Assembly: GCF_001083805.1 (NCBI RefSeq) | Contig: NZ_JXSK01000006.1 | Span: forward strand, 248,001 to 312,000 | From: Photorhabdus luminescens subsp. luminescens | Lineage (GTDB): Bacteria > Pseudomonadota > Gammaproteobacteria > Enterobacterales > Enterobacteriaceae | DNA: 64,000 nt | Reading direction: 5' to 3' | Shown: in pieces, positions 55,590 to 63,623 of the stretch | Layout: every line of letters begins with the position of its first letter | Numbering within the stretch: the first letter of the stretch is position 1 | Notes under the pieces: generated by a model | Database searches by the model: none | Told to the model about the DNA's origin: nothing | The model's input: only the letters and a program-made list of their open reading frames with translations | Made by a program: the position numbers and the translations under genes

Positions 55590-55937
55590 GTGAAAGCAGT
55601 ACTAAAAGGCATAGATTGTATGCATAAAGATCCAGTTATGTACTCCGGTGAAGATGACGGCACTATTAATATAACCTTATCTTTATTAATCGGGCCTGAG
55701 TCGGAAAGTGGGAGTGAATATTTTGATCTTTTTATCTGTACACCTGAATGGCTTTGTAATCATCATTGGCAGCCGGAATTGATACGTCATACGCTTCTGG
55801 TACGTAAATATGATCTGGCTGAAATCCAAAAGACCATCACGGATTATATTGAACAGTGTGAAGGTAATGACTGGATGGAGATAGCCCAAAAGCTTTCCCG
55901 TGTCTTTGCCTGGGAATATGAGGATTATCAACCTTAA
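55590..55937 (+). CDS. cdiI: CDI immunity protein, Imm8-like (115 aa)
   Basis: A small acidic protein starting at a GTG 15 bp after cdiA, with AGAGG nine bases upstream. The pattern LLIGPESESGSEYFDLFICTPEWL, then LLVRKYDLAEI, then CEGNDWMEIAQKLSR and the end WEYEDYQP agrees with Immunity protein 8 family members. It should bind and block the toxic tip of the adjacent CdiA inside the cell. Recognition is from memory of the family pattern; position and size alone would also make this the immunity gene. Confidence 0.85.
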   Translation: MKAVLKGIDCMHKDPVMYSGEDDGTINITLSLLIGPESESGSEYFDLFICTPEWLCNHHWQPELIRHTLLVRKYDLAEIQKTITDYIEQCEGNDWMEIAQKLSRVFAWEYEDYQP

Positions 55938-55951
55938 CCTGTTGTTATCCA

Positions 55952-55983
55952 AAGAGTCCAGCTAAAGAACTGGACTCTTCCTT
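55952..55983. terminator. Bidirectional terminator between cdiI and symE
   Basis: Perfect 10-bp inverted repeat AAGAGTCCAG / CTGGACTCTT with an 8-base loop, between two convergent genes. Short T-rich (CCTTT) and A-rich flanks on either side. Confidence 0.8.
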
Positions 55984-55989
55984 TAGCCG

Positions 55990-56217
55990 TCAGTCATTCT
56001 CAGCCAGTTGAATGATTAACTGTCCGGCCTCACTGGTAATAGTGGTGGGCTTTCCCGTGGTAAACCCCAGCGCAGCCAGCCAGCGTCCCTTAATAGTGAG
56101 CTGCGGGTACGGATTGGGCTTGCCCCGGTTAGGCCGGTAGCCCACGGTGTAATGCCGTGGCTTTACAGCCTGCCCTTTAGTTGTAATGGTTTTTGCTTTA
56201 GAATCGCATTTAGCCAT
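55990..56217 (-). CDS. symE: SymE-family type I toxin (75 aa)
   Basis: Contains the SymE toxin core YRPNRGKPNPYPQLTIKG and RWLAALGFTTGKPTTI, an AbrB-like fold. E. coli SymE is an SOS-induced RNA-cleaving or nucleoid-condensing toxin controlled by the antisense RNA SymR. Here the gene lies between the immunity gene and an XRE regulator and is included in the duplicated segment. An antisense RNA over its 5' end cannot be seen without transcript data. Confidence 0.85.
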   Translation of the reverse strand: MAKCDSKAKTITTKGQAVKPRHYTVGYRPNRGKPNPYPQLTIKGRWLAALGFTTGKPTTITSEAGQLIIQLAEND

Positions 56218-56251
56218 GATGAACTACCTCTGATAGTTGGTGATGGTTAGC

Positions 56252-56281
56252 GGCGCTGGAGTGTTCCCGCACTTCAGCGCC
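56252..56281 (-). other. Strong hairpin after the XRE gene
   Basis: GGCGCTGGAGTG and CACTTCAGCGCC pair over 12 bp (one G-T) around a 6-base loop, 8 bp past the XRE stop on the - strand and 34 bp before symE. There is no T run, so it may be an RNA-stability or processing structure rather than a terminator. Confidence 0.6.
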
Positions 56282-56289
56282 GTGCTGTG

Positions 56290-56652
56290 TTAACTCTCTT
56301 CCTTCGCTGTTGTTGAGATACAGGCCATTGTGCCGGCAATCTGGGTTTTGATGATCATTGCATCCAGCAACTCTTTAATAACCTCCTGCTCATACTGTGG
56401 CATACGAGAAATTGCCTCAAATTGGTAACGTAGCCGCTCACTGGGACCGCGCTCCTGCTCATCAAAAACCAGCATATCCGCACTGACACCGAGCGAAATA
56501 GCCAAGCGACGTATTACCTCTAAGGTAGGTTGTGCTGAGCCTCCCTCATAGCGCCGGATCTGTAAAACTGCCACACCAGCCATATCAGCCAGTGCCTGCT
56601 GAGTGAGCCCGCGCTCCTTGCGTAATGTGGTAAGCCGTTCAGGGAACTGCAT
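56290..56652 (-). CDS. XRE-family transcription regulator (120 aa)
   Basis: HTH_3 domain at the N-terminus: ERLTTLRKERGLTQQALADMAGVAVLQIRRYEGGSAQPTLEVIRRLAISLGVSA is a full Cro/C1-type helix-turn-helix, followed by a ~50-residue helical tail that probably dimerises. I chose the ATG at 56652; a GTG at 56685 with GGGGGA upstream is a reasonable longer start. It diverges from the primase gene over a 130-bp region with inverted repeats and probably represses it, like the repressor of an integrative element. Confidence 0.85.
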   Translation of the reverse strand: MQFPERLTTLRKERGLTQQALADMAGVAVLQIRRYEGGSAQPTLEVIRRLAISLGVSADMLVFDEQERGPSERLRYQFEAISRMPQYEQEVIKELLDAMIIKTQIAGTMACISTTAKEES

Positions 56653-56784
56653 ATCGAGAAACCAGGTTGTTGAACTTGATATCACTATATATCCCCCTTT
56701 TAAAAAGCTTGTTTTTAGATATCCTATCAGATATGTTTTAAATATCAATATGGCATCTTGACAGGTTTTTACAGGAGGTAACCG
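56653..56784. promoter_or_regulatory. Divergent promoter/operator region, XRE gene and primase gene
   Basis: Short AT-rich region with two GATATC palindromes (56678-56683 and 56718-56723, 40 bp apart) and an inverted repeat GATAT-N7-ATATC (56730-56746). These are likely operators for the XRE protein (inference). AGGAGG just before 56785 is the ribosome-binding site of the primase gene. Confidence 0.5.
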
Positions 56785-59700
56785 ATGACCCGCGTTCCCG
56801 ATACCGATTTGGCTCACTTAAAGCAGTCCGTCTCATTGCTGGGGCTGGCGCGTAAGCAGGGCCGCCCGATGCGCCAGCAGAAGGAGAATTATGTGCTGCG
56901 TTGTCCCTTCCATGAGGAGAAAACGCCCTCAATGGTCATCTCACCGGTCAAGAACCTCTATCACTGCTTTGGCTGTGGCGCCGCGGGGTCGGTACTGGAC
57001 TGGGTGATACAAACAGAAGGGGTGACGCTGAAAATCGCTATCCGCCGGCTGCGGGAGCTGGCCGGGTTGCCGGACATGGACAATGCAGTTGTGGCCGCTT
57101 CTTCGTTAGCCGCCCCGCCGGAGTCACAGGCTGCACCCCAGCCGCGCCCGAAACTGGCCGACCTGGACGATGACGGGCAGGCGCTGTTGCATCAGGTGAT
57201 TGATTTTTATCATCAGCACTTACTGGCGTCACCGGAAGCTAAAGCCTGGCTGGAACGACGCGGGCTGAATCATCCTGAACTGGTGAGTCACTTTAAGCTG
57301 GGGTACGCGGGCCATCACGGGATCGGCGGCTCTGCGGGGTTGCTGCCGTCCAAGAGCAGTCAGGAAGGCCAGCAACTGCGTGACAAGCTGGCGGGTCTGG
57401 GCGTGTTGCGTACCACCACCCGGCAGGACCACTTCCGGGGCTGCGTCGTGGTGCCGGTGATCGGCTGGGCCGAATCGGCCAGTGTAGCCAGCCGCGGGCG
57501 GGTGCTGCAACTGTATGGCCGCCGAACCCAGCCGGATTACAAGGTGCTGAAAGACAGCCCGAAGCATCTGTACCTGCCGTCGCCACTGGCCGGGGTCTGG
57601 AACGAGGAAGCGATGAAAGCGGCTTCGGAAATTATCCTGTGCGAAGCGCTGATCGATGCCATGACCTTCTGGTGTGCCGGGTTCCGCAACGTGATCGCCG
57701 CGTTCGGGGTGAACGGGTTTAACCGTGAGCACCTCGAAGCCTTGCAGTATCACGGCGTGAAACGGGTGCTGATTGCCTTTGACCGGGACGAGGCCGGAGA
57801 CCGTGGCGCGGCTAATGTGTCGGCTGATTTACTGGAAGCCGGTATCGAGGCATGGCGGGTGCAGTTCCCGCCGGGCATGGATGCCAATGACTATGCCGTC
57901 AAAAGTGGCAACGCCGAACATGCGCTGGGGCTGGCCCTGCAACAGGCGGTCTGGTTGGGACAGGGAACGACACCAGGTGCAGTGTTCAGTCATGAGCGGC
58001 TCGTCTCGTCAGATATGACGGAAAAGCCTCACAATGCAGATGTGGCTAAACCGGCTGCCTTAGCCGCCCCACCAGAGCTGACTGTTGCCCCCGTGCCTTG
58101 TAAGCGCACGGCCTGCGGTGAACTGCTGATGAAAAGCGGGCCCCGGGTCTGGCGGATACGGGGGATGAAAAAATCGCCGGTGCCCGATGTGATGAAAGTC
58201 AATGTGCAGGTGCGGGATGAAACGTCCGGCCTGTTCCATGTGGATACACTGGACATGTATCACGCGCGGCATCGTCAGAACTACATCAGCACGGCGGCGC
58301 AAGAGCTGGAATGCGAGCTGTCGGTCATCAAACGCGAAGCCGGGCGGGTCTTGCTGATGCTGGAGCAGCAACAGGACGCGCAACAGCAGGCCGACGCCGA
58401 AGCCTCAGGGACAACCGCAGTCACGGTCAGCGCAGAAGATGAAGCCGCCGCGCTGGCGTTGCTGACATCGCCAAACCTGACAGAACAGATTATCAACGAC
58501 ATGGCCGCCTGTGGCGTGGTCGGCGAATCGACCAATCTGCTGACCGGGTATCTGGCGGCGGTCTCGCGCAAACTGGATAAACCGCTGGCCGTGTTAATCC
58601 AGAGCAGCAGCGCGGCGGGGAAATCCTCCCTGATGGACGCCGTGCTGAACCTGATGCCGGAAGAGGAGCGTATCCAGTACTCGGCGATGACCGGACAGAG
58701 CCTGTACTATCTGGGGGAAACCAGCCTGCAACACAAGATACTGGCTATCGCCGAAGAGGAAGGCGTGCGGCAGGCGGCCTATGCCCTGAAACTGTTACAG
58801 TCCGACGGCGAGCTGAAAATCGCCAGCACCGGCAAAAACGAACAGAGCGGCGAACTGGTGACGCGGGAATACAAGGTGCAGGGACCGGTCATGCTGATGT
58901 TAACGACGACGGCCATTGATGTGGATGAAGAGCTGCTGAACCGCTGTCTGGTGCTGACGGTCAACGAATCGCGCGAGCAGACGCAGGCCATCCACGCGAT
59001 GCAACGGCACCGTCAGACACTGGCAGGGTTGCTGGCTGACTCAGAGAAAGGTTATCTGACGCAGTTACACCAGAACGCCCAGCGCTTGTTAAGGCCGCTG
59101 AAAGTGGTCAATCCTTACGCCCATCAACTGACGTTCCTGTCAGACAAAACCCGGATGCGGCGCGACCATATGAAATACCTGACGCTGATACAGGCCATTG
59201 CCTTGCTGCGCCAGTATCAACGTGAAGTGAAGAAAACGACCCACCGCGGACAGGTCATCGAATATATCGAAATCACCCAAGACGACATTACCCTCGCCAA
59301 CCGGCTGGCGCATGAGGTGCTGGGGCGCACGCTGGATGAAATGCCGCCGCAGACGCGTAAGCTGTTACTGCTGATACAAGAGATGGTGAACGCACAAGCG
59401 CAAATCCAGCACTGCCAGCCAAACGAAGTGCGCTTTACCCGGCGGGATATCCGCGCCTTTACCCACTGGAGCGACAGCCAGCTCAAGAACCACTGTCAAC
59501 GGCTGACGGAAATGGAATACCTGTTGTTGCATGGCGGCAGCCGGGGACACCTGCTGCATTATGAACTGCTGTGGGACGGGGAAGACAACGGCGCAGCCCA
59601 CCTGTGCGGCCTGCTGGATGTCGGAGAACCGGACTCAGAAACCGCCGGCAGTGAACGCAAGTCTGACCCGGAAGGTCGCAAGTCTTCCCCAAGTCCGGGG

Positions 59701-60099
59701 CAAGTCTGGCCTGAGTCTGGGGAAGAAAAACCCGCATCAGCCCGGACAGCACAAGAGTCAGCGGGGGCACAAGTCCGGGCAGATGAAAACGCTATTATTA
59801 AGGAAAATAATCACAGAGACGCATTGCCCGTGCCCGACAGGGATAAAACATCGGAAGCCATCCCGACAGGTCATGAGAGCAAGTCTGACTTAAATGAACG
59901 CAAGTCTGCCTCAAGTCTGGGTCAAGTTAGGGTCAAGTCTGGGGTGAAAAAATCCCCATCAGGGCAGACAGAACAAGGGTTCAGCGTGCCACAAGTCGGG
60001 GTAACGGAAGACACAGTGATAAAAGGAAAAAAGAAAACGCGCCCCTTGTCTGCGCCCGCCACTCAATCTCAACCGGAGGTCAATCATGGCAAACCGTAA
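56785..60099 (+). CDS. CHC2/toprim primase-ATPase of a mobile element (1104 aa)
   Basis: N-terminal CHC2 zinc ribbon (Cys40, His43, Cys61, Cys64), DnaG-like; then a toprim domain with Glu287 (LCEALID) and DRDEAGD at 333-339; then an ATPase/helicase-like part with a Walker A loop SSSAAGKSS (Lys613) followed by AIAEEEG, a likely Walker B. The last ~220 residues are a hydrophilic tail of two ~74-residue repeats (KSD..RKS..S.GQV). The layout resembles the primase-helicase of satellite phages and integrative elements such as P4 alpha, though the domain order and tail differ. It overlaps the recombinase gene by 14 bases, so both are translated together. Role: replication of the element. Confidence 0.85.
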   Translation: MTRVPDTDLAHLKQSVSLLGLARKQGRPMRQQKENYVLRCPFHEEKTPSMVISPVKNLYHCFGCGAAGSVLDWVIQTEGVTLKIAIRRLRELAGLPDMDNAVVAASSLAAPPESQAAPQPRPKLADLDDDGQALLHQVIDFYHQHLLASPEAKAWLERRGLNHPELVSHFKLGYAGHHGIGGSAGLLPSKSSQEGQQLRDKLAGLGVLRTTTRQDHFRGCVVVPVIGWAESASVASRGRVLQLYGRRTQPDYKVLKDSPKHLYLPSPLAGVWNEEAMKAASEIILCEALIDAMTFWCAGFRNVIAAFGVNGFNREHLEALQYHGVKRVLIAFDRDEAGDRGAANVSADLLEAGIEAWRVQFPPGMDANDYAVKSGNAEHALGLALQQAVWLGQGTTPGAVFSHERLVSSDMTEKPHNADVAKPAALAAPPELTVAPVPCKRTACGELLMKSGPRVWRIRGMKKSPVPDVMKVNVQVRDETSGLFHVDTLDMYHARHRQNYISTAAQELECELSVIKREAGRVLLMLEQQQDAQQQADAEASGTTAVTVSAEDEAAALALLTSPNLTEQIINDMAACGVVGESTNLLTGYLAAVSRKLDKPLAVLIQSSSAAGKSSLMDAVLNLMPEEERIQYSAMTGQSLYYLGETSLQHKILAIAEEEGVRQAAYALKLLQSDGELKIASTGKNEQSGELVTREYKVQGPVMLMLTTTAIDVDEELLNRCLVLTVNESREQTQAIHAMQRHRQTLAGLLADSEKGYLTQLHQNAQRLLRPLKVVNPYAHQLTFLSDKTRMRRDHMKYLTLIQAIALLRQYQREVKKTTHRGQVIEYIEITQDDITLANRLAHEVLGRTLDEMPPQTRKLLLLIQEMVNAQAQIQHCQPNEVRFTRRDIRAFTHWSDSQLKNHCQRLTEMEYLLLHGGSRGHLLHYELLWDGEDNGAAHLCGLLDVGEPDSETAGSERKSDPEGRKSSPSPGQVWPESGEEKPASARTAQESAGAQVRADENAIIKENNHRDALPVPDRDKTSEAIPTGHESKSDLNERKSASSLGQVRVKSGVKKSPSGQTEQGFSVPQVGVTEDTVIKGKKKTRPLSAPATQSQPEVNHGKP
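59658..59999 (+). repeat. Iteron-like array of CAAGTCTG motifs inside the primase gene
   Basis: Twelve copies of CAAGTCTG or close variants at 59658, 59679, 59690, 59701, 59712, 59770, 59880, 59901, 59912, 59923, 59934 and 59992. The two sets of six have the same spacing (0, 21, 32, 43, 54, 112) and are 222 bp apart. The motif is read in all three frames (as Lys-Ser, Ser-Ser or Ser-Pro, and Gln-Val), so the conservation is at the DNA level. Most neighbours are 11 bp apart, one helical turn. Confidence 0.8.
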
Positions 60100-61186
60100 A
60101 CCGCGCAAAGGAAGTCTCCTGACCGTCGATGACGTCTACCGTCAGCCGGTGGGTCCAGCGCATGACCCAAAAAGCCTGTATGCGCTGCTGCTGCGCTTTG
60201 TGGCGTGGCGGCAGGAGCGGAACTGGTCGGAGACGACATTGAAAGTGCAGACCCATCATACTTACCGCTTTATCCTGTGGGCCACCGAACGGGGCCTGTA
60301 CTCTGCCGCTGATATCACGCGGCCAATACTGGAACGTTACCAGCGCTACCTGTACCAGTACCGCAAGACCAACGGGGAGCCGCTGAGTATCCGCACCCAG
60401 CGCACGCAGTTGCAGCCGTTGCAGGTGTGGTTCAAATGGCTGACGAAACAGAACCTGATACTGGCGAACCCGGCAGCGGACATTGAATTGCCGCGGGAAG
60501 AAAAACGGCTGCCAAAATATATCCTGAGCATTGATGAAATCGAGCATATCCTGTCGCTGCCTGACCCGCATACGTTGCAGGGCGCACGCGACCGGGCATT
60601 GATGGAACTGCTCTGGTCAACGGGGATACGGCGCAGTGAAGCGGCCCGGCTCGATATCTACAGCATTGACGGGGCACGCAAAACGGTGACCATCCGGCAG
60701 GGCAAGGGCAATAAAGACCGGGTATTGCCCCTCGGCGAACGGGCCTTAAGCTGGCTCCAGTTCTATCAGCAACAGGTTCGCCCGCAACTGCTGGTCACCC
60801 CGGACCTTCAATCGCTGTTCGTGGCGATGGACGGTCTGGACGGGTTGCAACCGAACGGTATCACCCATGCCGTGAGCGGCTATATCCGGGCCGCCGGCAT
60901 TGAGAAAAAAGGCGCCTGCCACCTGTTCCGGCACGCGATGGCAACCCAGATGCTGGAGAACGGGGCGGACCTGCGCTGGATACAGGCGATGTTAGGCCAT
61001 GCCAGCGTGGAATCCACCCAGGTGTATACGCAGGTCTCTATCCGGGCCTTGCAGGTGGTACATGCCAGCACCCACCCGGCGGAGCAAATGGCCGACGAAA
61101 AAGTCAGCGACGCCGATGAGGTGGGTTTACTGGCCGACCTGTACGCCGAAGCTGACACGCCGCCAGACAGCCCGACGCCGACTTGA
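60086..61186 (+). CDS. Tyrosine recombinase/integrase (366 aa)
   Basis: Xer/phage-integrase catalytic set is complete: Arg182 (TGIRRSEAARL), a Lys in the RQGKGNKDR hairpin, His279 and Arg282 (HLFRHAMAT), His305 (LGHAS) and the nucleophile Tyr314 (TQVYTQV). The N-terminal ~150 residues form a SAM-like core-binding domain (KTNGEPLSIRTQRTQ). CGGAGG precedes the ATG, inside the end of the primase gene. It likely integrates, excises or resolves the element carrying it. Just downstream lie two dif-like inverted sites. Confidence 0.92.
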   Translation: MANRKPRKGSLLTVDDVYRQPVGPAHDPKSLYALLLRFVAWRQERNWSETTLKVQTHHTYRFILWATERGLYSAADITRPILERYQRYLYQYRKTNGEPLSIRTQRTQLQPLQVWFKWLTKQNLILANPAADIELPREEKRLPKYILSIDEIEHILSLPDPHTLQGARDRALMELLWSTGIRRSEAARLDIYSIDGARKTVTIRQGKGNKDRVLPLGERALSWLQFYQQQVRPQLLVTPDLQSLFVAMDGLDGLQPNGITHAVSGYIRAAGIEKKGACHLFRHAMATQMLENGADLRWIQAMLGHASVESTQVYTQVSIRALQVVHASTHPAEQMADEKVSDADEVGLLADLYAEADTPPDSPTPT

Positions 61187-61211
61187 CACCCCGATATCCG
61201 CTGACTGTCCG

Positions 61212-61237
61212 CCCGCCCCCGTTAAGCTGGGCGGGTT
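61212..61237 (+). terminator. Probable terminator of the primase-recombinase operon
   Basis: All-G/C 7-bp stem CCCGCCC / GGGCGGG around a 10-base loop, 26 bp after the recombinase stop, followed by only two T residues. Confidence 0.5.
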
Positions 61238-61358
61238 CGGTGTGGGGGCAGACCGTGGCCGGACTGCCCGTTGGCATCGGCGCACGCGGGGGTAAATAGT
61301 CGTCAGGCGGCTTAACCTCTGGCGTCCCCGTAGAGCCGGTCCAGGCCGCCCAACGCCT

Positions 61359-61390
61359 ATTCAACATAATGCGAGGGAATTATACGCACT
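61359..61390 (-). other. dif-like site 1 (10-bp spacer)
   Basis: On the - strand: AGTGCGTATAA, ten bases, TTATGTTGAAT. The arms match the E. coli dif arms GGTGCGCATAA and TTATGTTAAAT in 9 and 10 of 11 positions. The spacer is ten bases rather than the six of dif or eight of cer, so XerCD use is uncertain. Confidence 0.55.
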
Positions 61391-61435
61391 GCGCCGATGA
61401 GCAAAGGTAACAACCTGAGCATCCATGAGCGGCTT

Positions 61436-61463
61436 AATGCGTATAATTGGCATTATGTCTGGC
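61436..61463 (+). other. dif-like site 2 (6-bp spacer)
   Basis: AATGCGTATAA, TTGGCA, TTATGTCTGGC. The left arm matches dif in 8 of 11 and the right arm in its first 6 positions; the spacer is six bases as in dif. It is in inverted orientation to site 1, 45 bp away. Confidence 0.5.
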
Positions 61464-61943
61464 GCCCCCGCGGGTTGGCATTGGCGGGTGTGGCGCACAA
61501 GGCTGGCGCCTTCTGCTGTCAGCATCTGAGCCGGCCATCGGCAACTCAGCGTGCTTCTTTAGCTGCCGCGTTATCGTCCAGTCAACACCCCTGAAGGCAG
61601 GTCGGCCTGCGGCCTCCGCTAATTTACCGCCCCCCGCCCCAACCCTGCTTCACTGGCTGCGCGCGGCTCACACTGCGCTGCGCTCCGTTGCTCGTTCCCG
61701 TGCTCGCCATCGCCGCCCCGTGCAGCCCCCCGGGGGGCTTCCCTGAACAAAACCGTGTGGTCATGCAAGGCTATGCGCAACCCGAAGCCACAGTGCCTCA
61801 GAGCGTCGCAGGGGCGCCGCTTGCGGGCTCTATGCCGCCCGCGCCCGCAGAACGGTCACCCGCCGCCCAAGCAAGTTGGGCGACGTTCGCCCGTTGCCGA
61901 AAAAGGGACTCCCCTGACAAGGGCACGGCGGGAAAAACCGGCC

Positions 61944-62055
61944 TTCGGAGGTGAAAAGCGCGTCAGGGAGTTTTGGGTTCGGCGGTGAACGGACATGGGA
62001 AAAAACGGGTTGTAACTGACTGGTGGCATTAGGAAAAGCGGCGTTCGTCGGTGAA
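61944..62055 (+). repeat. Three TTCGNNGGTGAA repeats
   Basis: The 12-mer occurs at 61944, 61978 and 62044 (34 and 66 bp apart), the last one 22 bp before the repeat junction. Could be protein-binding sub-repeats at an element end. Confidence 0.5.
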
Positions 62056-62077
62056 GTTAGCACTGGAGTGAGTTGTT

Positions 62078-62947
62078 ATTGAGAATAACTCCTTGTCCGG
62101 TGACAAGGCCAGAGAGTCAGTCAAACAAAGTACCGAATGGTGGAAAAATCAGGTTAGGGAAAAATTGGGTGAAGGTAAAACTTCAACGGCTGTGAATAGT
62201 GTGTTAGGTGCCCTCAATGATGCCGGTGACTTTGCTCTTGCAGGCGCTGATTACCTTTTTGACGGTGCAGCCGCTATTACATCTTGTGCTATTGGGGATA
62301 ATTATTGTCAGCGTGCCCTGAATGATCTGGAGGGTAAAAATCAGGCTGTCGCGGGTAGCGTGAAATCACTGATGACGGGTGAAAGTTGGCAGGCCATTAA
62401 GGAAACTGCTAAAAAAGCGGGGGAAGGTGATCAGTTAGCTTCAGAAAAACTGGGTGCAGCTATTGCTGGTGCCTTGATCCCTGGTAAGAAAGTTCCCACT
62501 GTGTCATCAGCTGTTTCTGGCACTAATAAACTTGAGTCAACGGTAGCCAGTGCAAACAAAACGACAAGTGGTGCCGAGAATATCGCCACTTATCCGAAGT
62601 TAAAATCAGATCTAGTTCAGCAAAATCTGGATAATATTGCAAAACAGGACTCAAGGTTGGCGGCTGTAGTTAAAGGTGATAATGGTAAGCTCAATTATAG
62701 CATTGGTACCGGAACTCGAGTAGAAGCGGATAGATTAGGCAAAATCTGGGTAGGAGATGGAGCCAAGAAGACTACTGGAGATGGCTGGGTTAGTGCAGAT
62801 GGTACGAGAGGTTATAGACCTCCATCAGAGAAGCCTAATAGTGCCCATGCCACTACTGGAGTGCAAGCCAATTTTGAAACATATTCTATTGATTCTAAAG
62901 GAAAATCAAGTAAGACTGGGAACGGTCATTTAAATATTCTGGATTAA
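62078..62947 (+). pseudogene. Orphan cdiA toxin end (cdiA-CT) without a proper start
   Basis: Encodes the same 289 residues as the end of cdiA, beginning at IENN. The frame upstream is closed by a TGA at 62069-62071, leaving only two GTT codons before IENN, and the first start-like codon is a TTG at 62093 with no ribosome-binding site. Such orphan toxin cassettes are normally silent and become active when recombination joins them to a full-length cdiA. Here the sequence is identical to the active tip, so a swap would not change specificity. Confidence 0.85.
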
Positions 62948-62961
62948 AAGAGGATGCATTA

Positions 62962-63309
62962 GTGAAAGCAGTACTAAAAGGCATAGATTGTATGCATAAA
63001 GATCCAGTTATGTACTCCGGTGAAGATGACGGCACTATTAATATAACCTTATCTTTATTAATCGGGCCTGAGTCGGAAAGTGGGAGTGAATATTTTGATC
63101 TTTTTATCTGTACACCTGAATGGCTTTGTAATCATCATTGGCAGCCGGAATTGATACGTCATACGCTTCTGGTACGTAAATATGATCTGGCTGAAATCCA
63201 AAAGACCATCACGGATTATATTGAACAGTGTGAAGGTAATGACTGGATGGAGATAGCCCAAAAGCTTTCCCGTGTCTTTGCCTGGGAATATGAGGATTAT
63301 CAACCTTAA
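62962..63309 (+). CDS. cdiI: Second copy of the Imm8-like immunity gene
   Basis: Identical 115-residue product to the gene at 55590-55937, with the same GTG start and AGAGG site. A second immunity gene can be expressed even though its toxin partner is orphaned, as reported for orphan CDI modules. A promoter inside the toxin cassette would be needed and is not identified here. Confidence 0.85.
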   Translation: MKAVLKGIDCMHKDPVMYSGEDDGTINITLSLLIGPESESGSEYFDLFICTPEWLCNHHWQPELIRHTLLVRKYDLAEIQKTITDYIEQCEGNDWMEIAQKLSRVFAWEYEDYQP

Positions 63310-63323
63310 CCTGTTGTTATCCA

Positions 63324-63355
63324 AAGAGTCCAGCTAAAGAACTGGACTCTTCCTT
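63324..63355. terminator. Bidirectional terminator, second copy
   Basis: Same 10-bp hairpin as at 55952-55983. Confidence 0.8.
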
Positions 63356-63361
63356 TAGCCG

Positions 63362-63589
63362 TCAGTCATTCTCAGCCAGTTGAATGATTAACTGTCCGGC
63401 CTCACTGGTAATAGTGGTGGGCTTTCCCGTGGTAAACCCCAGCGCAGCCAGCCAGCGTCCCTTAATAGTGAGCTGCGGGTACGGATTGGGCTTGCCCCGG
63501 TTAGGCCGGTAGCCCACGGTGTAATGCCGTGGCTTTACAGCCTGCCCTTTAGTTGTAATGGTTTTTGCTTTAGAATCGCATTTAGCCAT
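63362..63589 (-). CDS. symE: SymE-family toxin, second copy (75 aa)
   Basis: Identical in product to the gene at 55990-56217. Two identical type I toxin genes in one locus would double the gene dose and could share one antisense regulator. Confidence 0.85.
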   Translation of the reverse strand: MAKCDSKAKTITTKGQAVKPRHYTVGYRPNRGKPNPYPQLTIKGRWLAALGFTTGKPTTITSEAGQLIIQLAEND

Positions 63590-63623
63590 GATGAACTACC
63601 TCTGATAGTTGGTGATGGTTAGC

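Larger units (their letters stand above)
54706..56628. repeat. Left copy of a 1923-bp (or longer) direct repeat
   Basis: This stretch matches 62078-64000 at an offset of exactly 7372 bp; the encoded toxin end, immunity, SymE and XRE sequences are identical in both. Identity starts at the A of ATT in the IENN codons: the preceding base is G here and T at 62077. The right copy is cut by the window end, so the true length is unknown. Confidence 0.93.
61187..62077. other. GC-rich noncoding segment behind the recombinase
   Basis: About 890 bp without a supportable gene: short frames exist but have no ribosome-binding sites and biased low-complexity translations. It holds a GC-rich hairpin, two dif-like sites and three TTCGNNGGTGAA repeats, and ends exactly at the junction with the second toxin copy. 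This is probably the end or attachment region of the mobile element. Confidence 0.65.

Noticed and set aside
61397-61988. Several overlapping frames in the GC-rich segment
   Set aside because: No ribosome-binding sites, low-complexity Pro/Ala/Arg-rich translations in several frames at once, as expected of GC-rich noncoding DNA.
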